Below are positions 50,441 to 62,159 of a DNA stretch of 64,000 nucleotides, in pieces. Position 1 is the first letter of the stretch; every line of letters starts with the position of its first letter. Source of the stretch: Cacajao melanocephalus. Taxonomy: Eukaryota; Chordata; Mammalia; Primates; Pitheciidae. Location of the stretch: contig CAUYLG010051238.1 of the NCBI GenBank assembly GCA_963573385.1, positions 1 through 64,000 on the forward strand. Reading direction: 5' to 3'. The notes under the pieces are model-generated. The model did not search any database, was not told the DNA's origin, and was given only the letters and a program-made list of their open reading frames with translations. Both the position numbers and the translations under genes were made by a program.

Positions 50441-50916
50441 ACCGAATATGTATTGCAGAATGACTTCTGTGAGCCAGCTTCCATCACTTACATCCAATTT
50501 CCATTCTTCCAGTCCCACCTTCCAGTTCCACACCATCAAAACCTCTAACCCTGACAATTAAATTTTTTTAAAAGGAAACTATGTGTTGAAGAATAGGGTT
50601 GAAATAGCACTGATCACCAGCTTACACCCCAAACCATCCTTGGCCCCAGAGTAAAAGACCCAGCAAGGCCACAGCACATCCTATTGGGCTGGATGAAGTT
50701 ATCAGAGGAGAGGGTGTGAACCGATAGGCCACCCACTGCCCCTCTGAATTCAGTGCCAGCACTGTGTGGGCCGCTCCCAGATCATTACTAAACACTCTCC
50801 TCCTGAAAAAGGTCCCTAAGAGGCGGGGGCAAACCTCTCATTGGCTTATTTCTTGTAAGGCTCAAGAGACAAGAGGGAGTCTTCAAGAATTGGCTCCACA
50901 AGATTTTCTCACTTAA

Positions 50917-50950
50917 GGCCGGGCACAGTGGCTCCCGCCTAAAATCCCAG
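50917..50950 (+). mobile_element. Alu, 5' part (interrupted by an LTR)
   Basis: 'ggccgggcacagtggctccc' up to 'aaaatcccag' is the Alu head; the rest resumes at 51453. Confidence 0.9.
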
Positions 50951-51452
50951 TGTCAGAGGCGTTCGAACCAGAGCGACTCCATCTTAAGCGAGGCTAGGAA
51001 AATGAGGCGGAGACTTGCTGGGTTGCATTCCTATCCTCTAGATGTTGACAATTAAGGGAACAAACTAATAATGCTTACTAAAACAGACCCAGACTTGGGA
51101 GTGTCCAGATAACCTGATATCTGGAGAACAAAGGCATTCCTCGTTTTACTTTAAAGATGATAATATTGACTCTTGCAAAATATAGTAATTAAGAAAATTC
51201 ATCCTTTGTCACAAACCCTTGTAGCAGAGCACATCTCCCAGTATAGGCAAGCATCGTATCTAGGGTGGGTGCGTTCCTCCTCTGACTTTCAGGAATGTCC
51301 TACTCTGTCTGTGGAGCAGCTGTCCTTTCACCACTGTACTTTCTTAATAAATCTGCTTTTGCTTTGCACTGCAGACTCGTCCTGAATTCTTTCTTGTGTG
51401 AGATCCAAAAACCTTCTTTTGGGGTCTGGATCAGAACCCCTTTCCTGTAACA
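50951..51452 (+). mobile_element. solo LTR, class I ERV type
   Basis: A 502-bp TG...CA element ('tgtcagaggcgttcgaacca' to 'cccctttcctgtaaca') flanked by 4-bp repeats ccag/ctag, the ERV1 pattern. It contains an AATAAA at 51346-51351 followed by a U5-like segment ('gtcctgaattctttcttgtg'). There is no internal gag/pol/env sequence, so it is a solo LTR. It sits inside an Alu. I do not assign the exact family. Confidence 0.88.
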
Positions 51453-51719
51453 CTAGCACTTTGGGAGGCCGAGGCAGGTGGCTTGCTTGGGCCCAGGAGT
51501 TTGAGACCAGCCTAAGCAACTTGGCAAAGCCCTATTTCTACTAAAAAATACAAAAATTAGTTGGCTACGGTGGTGCACACCTATAGTCCCTGTTACTGGG
51601 GAGGCTGAGATGGGAGGATCACTTGAGCCTGAGAAATTGAGGCTGCAGTGAGCCATGACTGTGCCACTGAACTCCAGCCTGGGCAGCAGAGGGAGACCCT
51701 ATCTCAAAAAACAAAATAA
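51453..51719 (+). mobile_element. Alu, 3' part (after LTR insertion)
   Basis: Resumes at 'ctagcactttgggaggccga' and ends in an A-rich tail; 'tctcacttaa' (left of 50917) and 'tctctcttaa' (right) resemble the Alu target duplication. Confidence 0.9.
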
Positions 51720-52101
51720 AAAATCTCTCTTAAGTACACAAGTGGAATAAATGGGAATATTTCCCAGACTGGATCCAGTTGACCAGTGAAAAGTTGCTTT
51801 ACATTCTAGAGCGCATTCAGCACTTTGGTATGTATTTGGTTTCTTCTCTTCATATTTTTTTAATGATAGGAGAAAAACTACATGCAAAGGAAAATTCTTT
51901 CTATGAACTAAGCCCTTCACTTTCTTAACCCCAGCTTTCAAGGCTAGATATCCAAACAAAATTTTAAGAAACTTCTGCTACCATAAGATGATTCCCTTCT
52001 CTGAAAGGTAAGAAAGTTGGGGGGGGTCCTCCTCCTTCCATGGGTTCCCCATTCTACAATCCCAGGGCTGCCTAACCATTACAGGATCTCTCTCTCTCAG
52101 C

Positions 52102-52397
52102 ATTTTTTTTTTTTTTTGAAATGGAGTCTCCCACTCTCACCCAGACTGGAGTACAGTGGCGCACTCTCTGCTCACTGCAACCCGCCTCCCAGGTTCACGT
52201 GATTCTCTTGCCTCAGCCTCCAGAGTAGCTGGGATTACAGGCACCCGCCACCATACCTAGCTAATTTTTGTATTTTTAGTAGAGACGGGGTTTCACTATG
52301 TTGGCCAGACTGGTCTCGAACTCCTGACCTCATGATCTGCCCGCCTTGGCCTCCCAAAGTTCTGAGATTGCAGGCGTGAGTCACCGTGCCTGCTCCT
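52102..52397 (-). mobile_element. Alu (antisense)
   Basis: A T-run and 'gaaatggagtctcccactct' lead to 'caccgtgcctgctc'. Flanks 'tacaggatctctct' / 'tacaggatatctct' mark the duplication. Confidence 0.93.
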
Positions 52398-52689
52398 ACA
52401 GGATATCTCTTAATGATCTCAAAGTTGGCATTCTACAACTCACCCTGCATCCTGAGGGGCTGGGGCTCTGTAAGAAAACCTCATCTTCCTGAGCAGCTAC
52501 AGAACCCAAAAAGATGTGATGAAAGACAGATTTCCCAGTAATTGTGCCCACAGGGTTCTGGGGCCCACAAGCTGAAGCCTATGCCAGGTGAATCTCCTGT
52601 CTGAGAGCCAAGCCGAACACACTACCCGTGCTGCCATTCATCCCATGCAAAAAGAAAATGCACCCAAGTCTCCATCATGCACTCATCTG

Positions 52690-52800
52690 ACAACGTGATG
52701 ACACATCTATCTGCCAGTACCATGTTCCTCACTGGGAGGTCAAAAATGAAAAGACAAAGTTCAGGTCCCTAGGAACTCAAGTTCTAGTGGGGGAACAAAG
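52690..52800 (+). mobile_element. L2 LINE 3' fragment
   Basis: 'gccagtaccatgttcctcac', 'caggtccctaggaactcaag' and 'ttctagtgggggaac' fit the L2 3' end. Confidence 0.55.
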
Positions 52801-53404
52801 AGGTCTCTAATCCGTCTCACCCTTCACCTCCACCCCAACCCTGTCACCCTGATATCAAAAGATGAAACAAGCCAGGTTGCGTCAACTTGGAAAAACCACT
52901 GGGCTGGGCTGTTGGATACCACTTTAGCTAAGAACCCAGCAGAATCTGAGGAGTTTAGGATTTGCAGCCATCTTAGTAGCTTCAGGCAACCTTCTATGCA
53001 GCACTATTTGGGGTTCTGTGCCTAGGAAGGGACAAGCCTAGGCACACAGGCTGGACACACAGCCTGCTCCCCGCCGAGGAAAGACAATGATACAAACAGA
53101 CAAAGATGCAGGCAGCAGAGACCCCTGCTGGGACAGGCAGCCAACGGGGGAAGAGTGTGAGTCCAGGCCCCAGGCTCTGTGCACAGGCTGGAGGTCTGGG
53201 CCCAGAAACCAGAGGTGGAAACTTACCACCTGTCCTTTTCCAGCTGCGGGGGTATGGAGGGTAAGTGAGGGGTAGACTAAACTCATGCAAACCCTATCGC
53301 AGCCCAAATGACTCGGTGCTAAAAGGCCAGGTCTGGTCGAGTCTGGTCAGGCATGCAGCTCAAATACCTCCCATGCCCTAAGGAGCCTAATAGTCGGCAC
53401 AGGC

Positions 53405-53595
53405 ACCTGAGTTCAAGCTGCAGTGCTGCACTTTGCTTGCTGTGTCTCCCTCAAAGTACCTCTGCTTCTCTTTAAGCTTTAGCTTCCTCATGTGTAAACT
53501 GGGGAACATGACCAATGCTTACCTGTAGGGTTGTTGTGACGATAAAATGAGACAACTGGTACAAAGCACTTGGACAGTGGTAAACTGTTATTATC
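53405..53595 (+). mobile_element. MIR SINE
   Basis: 'cttcctcatgtgtaaactgg', 'gtagggttgttgtgacgata' and 'aatgagacaactggtacaaa' are characteristic of the MIR 3' half. Confidence 0.85.
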
Positions 53596-53934
53596 AGCCA
53601 CGTAAACTTCCAATCCTCTCAGCTGAAAATGACCTCTGCCCCATTTGAACTCACATCTCAGCCTGGCTCTATCTTTCCGCCCTTAAAGGGAAGATCCCTG
53701 TTTCATTAATATCCACAGCATCTAGTTGGAATTAAAATGACGAGCGAGGATTTAAACAATTCTTGTGAGAGAGGGAGGAAAAAGAAAGAACTTAGAAACA
53801 ATGATGTTATTGGCAGAAGCATGCAACTACAGCCAGCTACCAAAACAAGAGCAGTAGCAGATTGAGTAGAGGGATCTTGGATCCAACTTGCAAGTTCAAG
53901 GGAAGGGGACATTAAACACAGGCTTGCTACCACT

Positions 53935-54072
53935 CAAGGTGTGGTCCACAGACATCGCCTGGGACTTTGTTAGAAATGCGGAAGGAATCTCAGACTCTGT
54001 GCCCGACCTACCGAATTAGACGCTGAATTTTTACAAGATTCCTGTGCACTCTAAACTTTGAGAAGCGTTAGA
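53935..54072 (+). mobile_element. MER5A-like hAT element
   Basis: 'actcaaggtgtggtccacag', 'gggactttgttagaaatgcg' and a terminal 'aactttgagaagcg' give the MER5A layout. Confidence 0.75.
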
Positions 54073-54548
54073 TAGACTAGCGGTTCTCAGGGCTGGCTCC
54101 CCTGTTCTTATGGAGCCAAGATCCAGTCAGGGTAGGGGCGCTGGGGCCATGGGAGCCCCACCAGGACAGGGGGCTCGTTGCTGTGGAACCCCCTCTCCGC
54201 CTGCACCAAGAGATTATTTAATGGGCTATTTAAATAAGGGGTAGGAAGGTGCTGTGGGCTGGTCCCATGCATCCAGGAAAGAGGCCAGTAGAGTATTCTG
54301 CCCACTCTTTATAAAAACCTACAGCGATGGCCCCATCCAGGCCTAGACCCACCACCAGCCTCCTAGGAGGGCAGGGGCATCAGGAATAGGTGGGTGCCCT
54401 CCAGAGACGGGCTGCTACCTCCCAGCAGGCATGGGAAGAGCAGTGGTGTGGGGTTCCACTGAGAAGGGACCCTCATCTAGAAAAGAGGTTACAAACCTAC
54501 CATTAAACTATTTTTCCTAAAACGGAAAAAAAAAATCATCTGAAGAGA

Positions 54549-54808
54549 CTTTTTTTTTTTGAGACTGAGTCTCGCTCTGTCACCCAGGGTGTAGTGCAGT
54601 TGCACAATCTCTGCTCACTGCAACCTCTGCTTCCTGTGATTCTCGTGCACAGGCGTACACCACCAACCTGGCTAATTTTTGTATTTTTAGTAGAGACAGG
54701 GTTTTGCCACATTGGCCAGGCTGATCTCGAACCCCTGACCTCAGGTGATCTGCCCACCTCAGCCTCCCAAAGTGCTGGGATTACAAGCAAGAGCCACCGC
54801 ACCCGGCC
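54549..54808 (-). mobile_element. Alu (antisense)
   Basis: It runs from a T-run and 'gagactgagtctcgctctgt' to 'caccgcacccggcc'; flanks 'tctgaagag' on both sides. A small internal deletion removes the 'ctcagcctcccgagtagctg' segment. Confidence 0.93.
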
Positions 54809-54846
54809 TGGAATCGTCTGAAGAGCTTTTAAAAATGCTGATGCTG

Positions 54847-55143
54847 GGGCCGGGCACGGTGGCTCATGCCTGTAATCCCAGCACTTTGGGAGCCAAGGCA
54901 GGAAGATCACGAGGTCACGTGTTCAAGACCAGCCTGATCAACATGGTGATACCCCATCTCTACTAAAAATACAAAAATCAGCCAGGTGTGGTGATGTGTG
55001 CCTGCAATCCCAGCTACTCAGGAGGCTGAGGCAGGAGAATCGCTTGAACCCAGGAGGTGGAGGTTGTAGTGAGCCGAGATCGTGTCACTCCAGCCCAGCA
55101 ACAGAGTGAGACTCCATCTAAAAAAAAAAAAAAAAAAAAAAAA
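54847..55143 (+). mobile_element. Alu (sense, 23-A tail)
   Basis: Starts 'ggccgggcacggtggctcat' and ends in a long pure A-run, suggesting a comparatively recent insertion. It lies 38 bp from an opposite-strand Alu, forming an inverted Alu pair. Confidence 0.95.
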
Positions 55144-55249
55144 GTTGATGCCGAGGCTGTATCCAAGAACAACTAGCATCATGTTGATTTTTGTCGCCCA
55201 CCAGATGATTGCAATATTCAGCCAGGGTTGAAAGCCATTCATCTAGACC

Positions 55250-55370
55250 AACCCTGTAATTTGCAGGTCAAGAAACTAAAGTCCAAAGGGCTAAACTGAC
55301 CTGCCCAAGGTCATACAGCCAGGGAGTGACAGTGCCTGGGACCTGAGCCCCAGTGCTCCACCGCCAGGGC
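55250..55370 (-). mobile_element. MIR SINE (antisense)
   Basis: 'gcaggtcaagaaactaaagt', 'ctgcccaaggtcatacagcc' and 'gacctgagccccagtgctcc' match the antisense MIR. Confidence 0.75.
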
Positions 55371-55379
55371 TCTCTTCAC

Positions 55380-56160
55380 TGGACTTCACTGCAAAACGGG
55401 GCGAGGTGCAGCGGAGCACCGGCGCTTCCTTTCTGGCTCAGCTTCTTCCTAGTTGGGACCTTAGCTCAGATCCCGAAGGAGGAGCTTCCTAGATGCGGCG
55501 ACCTTACGCCTTTGAATTCCCAGATGGAGTATGGCCATAGGGCCTTCACCCTCTCAGGCAGTAAGTCCCAGAAGCCTGGGGCCAGCGGGGAGTCTGCTTC
55601 CTAACCGCTGGCCAGTCTCTAGGCTGGAACAGCCAGGCAGCCTGGCCCTGCCATTCCTGCCCACCCCCACCCATCTTCCCAGAGACTCAGAGCCCTGGGG
55701 GACTGTCCCCCACAGTTCTCAGAACTCAGGTGAGGTTTCGGAGCCCCCACAGCCTCAGCTCCCGACTCCGCTCGGAACCGCTGGGACAGGCCCGTTCTCA
55801 AGTCAGCAACCGCGACTGTCTTGAAACCATCAGAGGCTCCCTCCTGACTTGTTTTTGCTCTCTTGTCAGGGTTTTGGGGGGGGTGTGTATCTCAAACCTC
55901 TGATTGTCTCTGCTTTGTGACTCTTTCTGGTGTGTTTTTGAAGTGGCTTTTTGTTATTCTGCCTCCACTCGCTCGTTTTTCTCGGCAGCCGCGGAAGACA
56001 CTCTCGGCCTGCTCTGCCCTCCGCCGAGCACTTGGATGCCTTGTAAACAGCTTAGCCTGGTGGCCTGGACCGGGCTGAACAGATAGGGAGAGCCTGGGCC
56101 TGTCGAGCCCTTGAACAGAAACGCGCTGCACAGAGCATCACCGTGCTCAGGAAGAAGGGT
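55380..56160. promoter_or_regulatory. orphan CpG-enriched patch (candidate enhancer or promoter)
   Basis: CpG dinucleotides are repeated here (for example around 55398-55430, 55490-55510, 55738-55812, 55968-56035) while flanking non-Alu DNA has few. No gene start is recognised. Regulatory function is inference only. Confidence 0.35.
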
Positions 56161-56329
56161 GGGGTAGACACGAGAAAGCAGCCAGGACTTTCTAGGCACA
56201 AGATTACTCTACTGATGTCCCAGTGAGGCCTGTTCCACCTCCCAAAAACAGGCAAGAACAGAGGTCTGCCCCTTCCCAGAGCCTCGAGCCTGCTAGAAGG
56301 AGAGCAGCCACCTGCAGGAGCCTTTCCTG

Positions 56330-56628
56330 AAAAAAAACGATTTTTGTTTTGAAACAGAATCTCACTCGGTTGCCCAGGCTGAATTGCAAGTGGCATAATT
56401 GCAGTTCACTACAGCCTTGGCCTCCCCAGCTCAAGCGATCCTTCCACCCTAGCCTCCAAGTAGCTGGGAGTACAGGTGCACCATGCCTGGCTAATTTATT
56501 TGTTTTGTAGAGATGGGGGGTCTCACTGTGTTGCTTGGGCTGGTCTCAAACACCTGTGCTCAAGCAACCCTCCTGCCTCAGCCTCCCAAAGTGATGGGAT
56601 CATAGGCATGAGCCACCGTGCCCAGCCC
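56330..56628 (-). mobile_element. Alu (AluJ-like, antisense)
   Basis: It runs from 'gttttgaaacagaatctcac' to 'caccgtgcccagcc'; flanks 'cctttcctgaaaa' / 'cctctcctgaaaa'. Confidence 0.93.
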
Positions 56629-56654
56629 TCTCCTGAAAAGTGAGAGGTAGATCT

Positions 56655-56970
56655 TAACTTGTGCTGCCCAATATAGTAGCCACTAACTGCACATGTGACT
56701 ACTGAGCGCTTAAAATGTGGCTACTTTGTGGGCATGGTGGCGGACGCCTGTAGTCCCAGCTACTTGGGAGGCTGAGGCAGAATTATTTGAACCCAGGAGA
56801 TGGAGGTTGCAGTGAGATCGCACCATTGTACTCCAGCCTGGGTGATAGAGCAAGACTCTGTCTAAAAAAAAATAAAAAAGTGGCTACTTTGACTAAGGAA
56901 TTGAATTTTTTATTTAGTGTTGCATAGTTTAAATAACCACGTGTGGCTAGCAGCTGCTGTTAGCACAGCT
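56655..56970. mobile_element. hAT-like repeat interrupted by an Alu
   Basis: 'gtgctgcccaatatagtagc' and 'cgcttaaaatgtggctactt' lie left of a short Alu. 'aggaattgaattttttattt' and 'ataaccacgtgtggctagca' continue on its right. It is the same family as 28280-28725. Confidence 0.65.
56729..56879 (+). mobile_element. Alu, 5' truncated (sense)
   Basis: Only the right-arm part is present ('gtgggcatggtggcggacgc' onward). Perfect 11-bp target duplications 'gtggctacttt' flank it, so truncation happened at insertion. Confidence 0.94.
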
Positions 56971-56974
56971 CAAA

Positions 56975-57150
56975 AGCAGGGATCTCAAACTTGGCTGCAT
57001 ATTAGAATCACCTGGGAACTTTAAGCCACTCTGACGCCTGCAGCCATCCCTGCTGACTTTGATTTATTGCCACTGGGTGTGGGCAGAGCCAGAGTTCCGA
57101 AAGCCCCACAGGTGATTCTCATGCACAGCCAAGTTTTCAAACTTCTGGCC
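56975..57150 (-). mobile_element. MER5A-like hAT element
   Basis: 'ctcaaacttggctgcatatt', 'agaatcacctgggaacttta' and 'caggtgattctcatgcacag' show the paired ends of MER5A. Confidence 0.8.
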
Positions 57151-57269
57151 CAAAGGACTTCCCACAGCTGTTCCAACTCTAACATCCTACATGTTGATCT
57201 GGTTCCTACAGTTTCAGAATTTAAGGAGCAAGGAATTTACATAGAGAATCGACTCAAGATGCTAGAACG

Positions 57270-57850
57270 TTTTTTATGTTCTAAATGTAATGCATGTTTG
57301 TTATAACTTATGGGAGAAAATTGAGACTATTCAGAGAAACGAACAGAAGAAAGTCAAAATACCCTAAAATCCCACCACATAGAGAAAAAGGGTTAAAACA
57401 CTTAGACGTATATCCTTCCAGGCATTTTTCCATGGACAGAGCCTTATTTTCCTTTGAAATTAAAATCCTACAATGCTTCCTATTTTTTAATTGTTTTTGT
57501 CACTTTGTTTATTTGATTAACAAATATATCATCAATTGTAATGGCTATATGACATTCTATTGTATATAGAAATCATATTAATATTAGCTCTATTTTTGCT
57601 GTAATTTTTTAAAAACATTGCTGTAAAAAAATAATAACAATGTCTTTATGAAAAGCCACTTACTAACTCCTTAGGAGAAAAGAAAAAAAAATTAGGTCAA
57701 AGGGCATAGAAAATTCTAAGACTTCTCCTGAATGTTTACCAAAGACCTCTCCAGAAAAGTTGACCCAGTTCACATTCCCGTCAACAGAGCATGAAAGTAC
57801 CTAAATTTATGCATGCTGGCACTGGGGATTGAACTTTTCGAACTTAACAG
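57270..57850. other. AT-rich, possibly old LINE-derived DNA
   Basis: Phrases such as 'ttgacccagttcacattccc' and 'gtcaacagagcatgaaagta' resemble decayed 3' ends of old LINE or LTR repeats. No gene is seen and the family is not assigned. Confidence 0.35.
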
Positions 57851-57899
57851 GATTTGAAAAAAAATTTTTTTTATCCACCAAGAGGCAACCCATTGTTTC

Positions 57900-58030
57900 C
57901 AAGTTCAGCACACCTTTACTGAGCACTGACTACGTGCCAGGTGCCATCTTGGGTGTTGGTGATAAAGATGAATGGAATGCATCCCTGTCCTCTAAGAACT
58001 CAAGAAAAGGGAGAATGAACAACTTGGCTT
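57900..58030 (+). mobile_element. L2 LINE 3' fragment
   Basis: 'acctttactgagcactgact', 'acgtgccaggtgccatcttg' and 'catccctgtcctctaagaac' match L2. Confidence 0.75.
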
Positions 58031-58544
58031 TAAGTCAAGGGAGAACAATATAGATGCTAAATAAAGGTACCAAAATCACAGTGGGAGCAGGAAAGAAAAG
58101 CCCACAATTCTTCACAGCAATGCTAGGAAGTCTGAGGGGGTGATGCTCGAGCTGGCTCTAGAAAGGTGAGTCTAGGCGCTGGTGAGAGGTAGGAGTGATG
58201 GTATATGGCAAACACCAAAAAATGCTGGAGGCACAAGGAATTGGAAAGTTATCACTTCCCCCCTCCGGTGGCTCCTATATTTATCGACCGTCTATAGTCA
58301 GGAAGCTTCTCCTTGAGTCTCTCCAGCAGCCTCCTATTGCAGCTTCAACCCCTTCCTCTGGTTATGTGTAGTGAGAATGGGAGGCAGCTTGGATGCGTTC
58401 TCCATAAATTCACCTCCAGAGACTTCTAGACCAAGGCAAACACTAAGCGTGGTATGACATGTTTTCGTTGATGAGTTGGTCCCTTTTGGATTATTTGCTC
58501 CTTTCATAAAAACAACATTGACTTGTAACTTCAGTACATCCATT

Positions 58545-58728
58545 GACCAGCCTGGGCAATATAACGAGACCCCACCTCTACAAAAAATAAAAAAAATCAG
58601 CTGGGTGTGGTGGCATGTACCTGTAGTTCCAGCCACTTGGGAGGCTGAGGTGGGAGGATCAATTGAACATGGGAGGTTGATGCCACTGCACTCCAGCCTA
58701 GATGACAAAGCAAGACTCTGTCTTAAAA
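58545..58728 (+). mobile_element. Alu, 5' truncated (sense)
   Basis: Begins at 'gaccagcctgggcaatataa' and ends 'ctgtcttaaaaaaat', followed by a TA/CA microsatellite that probably arose from its tail. The start of the right arm and an internal part are short. Confidence 0.88.
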
Positions 58729-58737
58729 AAATAGATA

Positions 58738-58771
<34 letters not shown>

Positions 58772-58804
58772 TATATAATACATATATATATATATATTTT
58801 TTTT
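58728..58804. repeat. (TA)n(CA)n(TA)n compound microsatellite
   Basis: Alternating TA, CA and TA runs end in a T-run. Confidence 0.92.
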
Positions 58805-59839
58805 AAGTTGCAAAACTCAAGACCATAAGACAAACATCAAGATGATCTGGATTCCCCAGGCCACTGGTCCTGAGCCCAACTTGCCCCTCATTATTAGAAT
58901 GGCCAATGCCAGCCCTGTACAGAGAAGCGGGAGCCAGTTGAAATCCTGGCTCTTCTACTTAGGCCCTTGTAATTCACCCAAAGGAATTCCCTTCTTCATC
59001 TCCCTGGGCCTATAAGACATGGGTGGTACAAACAGTGAAAAGTTAGGTTTGGGGAGGTAAGGGAAGACTTTTGTTAATAATAATAACCACCAGTGACTCC
59101 CATCCATGTGGGCTCACATCTAGCGGGCCAGCCCCTTGCCTTCGCTTTCTGTGAGTCTCTGTGACTCACAAACATACACGCTATGTCGACCGAGTCTGCC
59201 ATGTATTTTAGAAATAACACATGTTCCCAAAGATGGCCTTTCTTGGGAAACTCACTGTAGAAATGAATTAAGGGACTTCCCAAATGTGTCTCAGGGCAGG
59301 AGGTAAGATGGGCATGACAGCCACGGGACCTTTTCCACCCATTGACCGACACTCCCTCTTTCCCCAATTCTGCCCTACAACGTCAGAGGCCAGATCAAAC
59401 TTCCCTACTTGCTCTGCCTTCACCTCCCCTTTCTCCCCTGCTCTGTGACGCATGATGTCCCTGGAGAGTCCCCCACATCATCGCAGAACAAAAACAAAAA
59501 CAGCAGAGAAAAACTACCAAACCACGCTCCCCCCACCCCCTCTACTATGAGTCGCCCACACGACGAGGGTTCTTGGTTTCAAATACTAGAAATGAAATGG
59601 CCTTTTCTTTCCTTTTCACTTCTGCTATTTACACAGAAATGCCTCGGTGCTAAACCCACCATAATTCAAGTTTATTTTTGGATTTCTCAGCTGTAGAAAT
59701 CTACAGAATGCCTAAATGGGCTGAAGCAACTCAGTCAATAGGAGGAAGGAGAGGGTGGAAGGGAATGAATGTTGTCAAGAAGCTGCGTGCTGGGGCCTTA
59801 CTGATGCGATTTCGTTTCCTCCTTGCAGAGACTCTTAGA

Positions 59840-59985
59840 AGAAACCCTGTTATCAATTATCTTTTGAAGACAGTGAAACTGAGATTCTGTGTCGTTAAGC
59901 AACTTGGTTTAAGTCAAACAATTTCTAAGTGGTGGGACCTGGATTTAAAACCAGGACTGACTCAAAACCCAGAGTTCTTTGGTCT
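59840..59985 (-). mobile_element. MIR SINE (antisense)
   Basis: 'agacagtgaaactgagattc', 'gtcaaacaatttctaagtgg' and 'ggatttaaaaccaggactga' fit the antisense MIR core. Confidence 0.7.
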
Positions 59986-60238
59986 CAGCCCTCACTCCCA
60001 CCCACGTCCGCGCCCGCCCCCTCTCTTGCTCCCACAGCGAATTCTCACGTGCCTTCTGTACCCGAGTGTTTGTACTCTCTCTGCCCCAGGCACCTCCTGT
60101 ACTTTTGCCCTTTTCTGCTTTGGAACAAAAATAGGGCCAAACAGAGAAGGTTCTGGAAATTTCTGATTTGGTTTTGTTTCATTTTTCCACAAAGCATAGT
60201 ACATGCCTCATTTCAAGCATTTAAGTAATTGACTTCTT

Positions 60239-60549
<311 letters not shown>

Positions 60550-60664
60550 TTAATTGACTTCTTGCCCTCTGGGAATCCTGTTGGGGAGGAAAGCCAAGGT
60601 GGACAGACTCTAATGGCAACATGGAAGACTGCCAGACTTGAAGCCACGCAGATCTGTGCTGGAA

Positions 60665-60835
60665 TCCCAGTTTGGACACTTAAGGCACTTAAATGTTGCT
60701 AAGCCTCCACTTCCTCGTCTATAAATTGGCAATGACGTACCCATCTGGCAGGGTAATTGGGAGACCCAAATGAGATGATGTGAGGGAAAGGGCCCAGGTC
60801 AGATTCCAGCACATAGTAGATCTCCAAGAAATGTC
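60665..60835 (+). mobile_element. MIR SINE
   Basis: 'gcctccacttcctcgtctat', 'gcagggtaattgggagaccc' and 'aaatgagatgatgtgaggga' follow the MIR 3' half. Confidence 0.75.
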
Positions 60836-61590
60836 TCCTTCTCTTCCTCTCATACATCCTCAGGAAAGGGGTTCAGGGCTGTCACTAGGGATCCTGGCCT
60901 GCAGAGAGCTTTAACTCTCTGAGAAAGCACAGATAGATTCATTTAGGCCTGTCTCAAATATTTTCAGGGCTCAGGTAAGAGTACAAATTGGGGCCTACAT
61001 ACTACATGCCCAGATAGTTAAGTTAAAAATAAAGCTAACAGACTTATAAAATAGGTTCCATTTCATAATGAAACTATGTATTTTAATAATGATCTACAGG
61101 GGCATGTTTAAATTTAGAATTCTCAGACTCCTTCGAGAACTCTTAGATTCTCCCCTCAGCTCCCCTTTCTCTACTCCCCAGCCTGCAAACCTAGCGTCAT
61201 CTACAGCCACCATAAACAGCCAGGACGTGGTCATCAACGGAATCTAGGGGTGCACACCAAGCTGTGCAGTCTACCCTGGGGAGGATGTTCCGTGTGAAGA
61301 GGCCTATGTAAGCCTGAAAGTGGCTGAGAACTCTTTGGGCAGGGAATACTGGGTCCTGAGACTTGGAGTGTGACATAGAAGCGGGGACATGGACCAGTCC
61401 TTCACCTGACAGACAAGAGAACAGTCTGAAGAAGGCCAGAGAAGGACCTCTAAGGTGTGGGTTCCTCCACCTGAATCTGAGGGCCGGCTGCATTTGTTGA
61501 GATGCTATTTACCTGTCACTCTAAGCAGGAATTTATGCAGTGAGGGGGAGCTATAATACTGACCTCATCCTTCTTCCTAAAGGATTAACA

Positions 61591-61646
61591 GTTTAGGGCT
61601 TAACTCTTCCTGAGTTAAGCTCTAAACCAAGAGTTAAGCCCTAAAC
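61591..61646. repeat. perfect 18-bp inverted repeat with a third nested copy
   Basis: gtttagggcttaactctt at 61591-61608 is the exact reverse complement of 61629-61646. The 20-nt spacer includes another diverged inverted copy (gagttaagctctaaacc at 61612-61628). Confidence 0.96.
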
Positions 61647-62159
61647 CTGACTTTGAAAGGAAATTATACTTTGGATCATTTCAATTTATTTTCAATAATC
61701 TTTCTCTTTCTTCACCCCCGGGGACATGGGACAAGGAGGGAGAGATTCTAACATACATACATTGACATTTACACATAGAATCTCTACTGCTCCATTTTTG
61801 TTCTTTGCTTTAAAAGTCTTTGTTCCAAAAACTACAGACAGAAACTAGTTCAGTGGTTGTGAGGAGCTGAGGGTAGAGGAAGAGGTTGACTACAAAGGGA
61901 CATGAGGGAATGGTGGTGTATGATGAAACTGTTATATACCGTATCTTGTTTGTGGTAGTACATAACTGTATGAATTTATTTTTTTTTTAATCCTAGACTT
62001 GTATACTAGAATGGGCAATTTTTACTATGTGTAAAATTATACCTGAAAAAACTATGTAATAAAAACTCTTTGCTCTAAATAATATTTTAAGAAAGCAGCA
62101 GGATTTTAAAAGGAGAATGTGTTCAGACATTTAACTTCACTTCCTATGGTGTGACATTT

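Noticed and set aside
50951..51452. Possible intact provirus
   Set aside because: Only one LTR is present, with no internal retroviral sequence on either side.
58334..58813. 159-codon minus-strand frame
   Set aside because: It crosses an Alu fragment and a TA/CA microsatellite.
59678..60166. 162-codon plus-strand frame
   Set aside because: It overlaps a MIR and has no recognisable domain; no promoter or poly(A) layout is seen.
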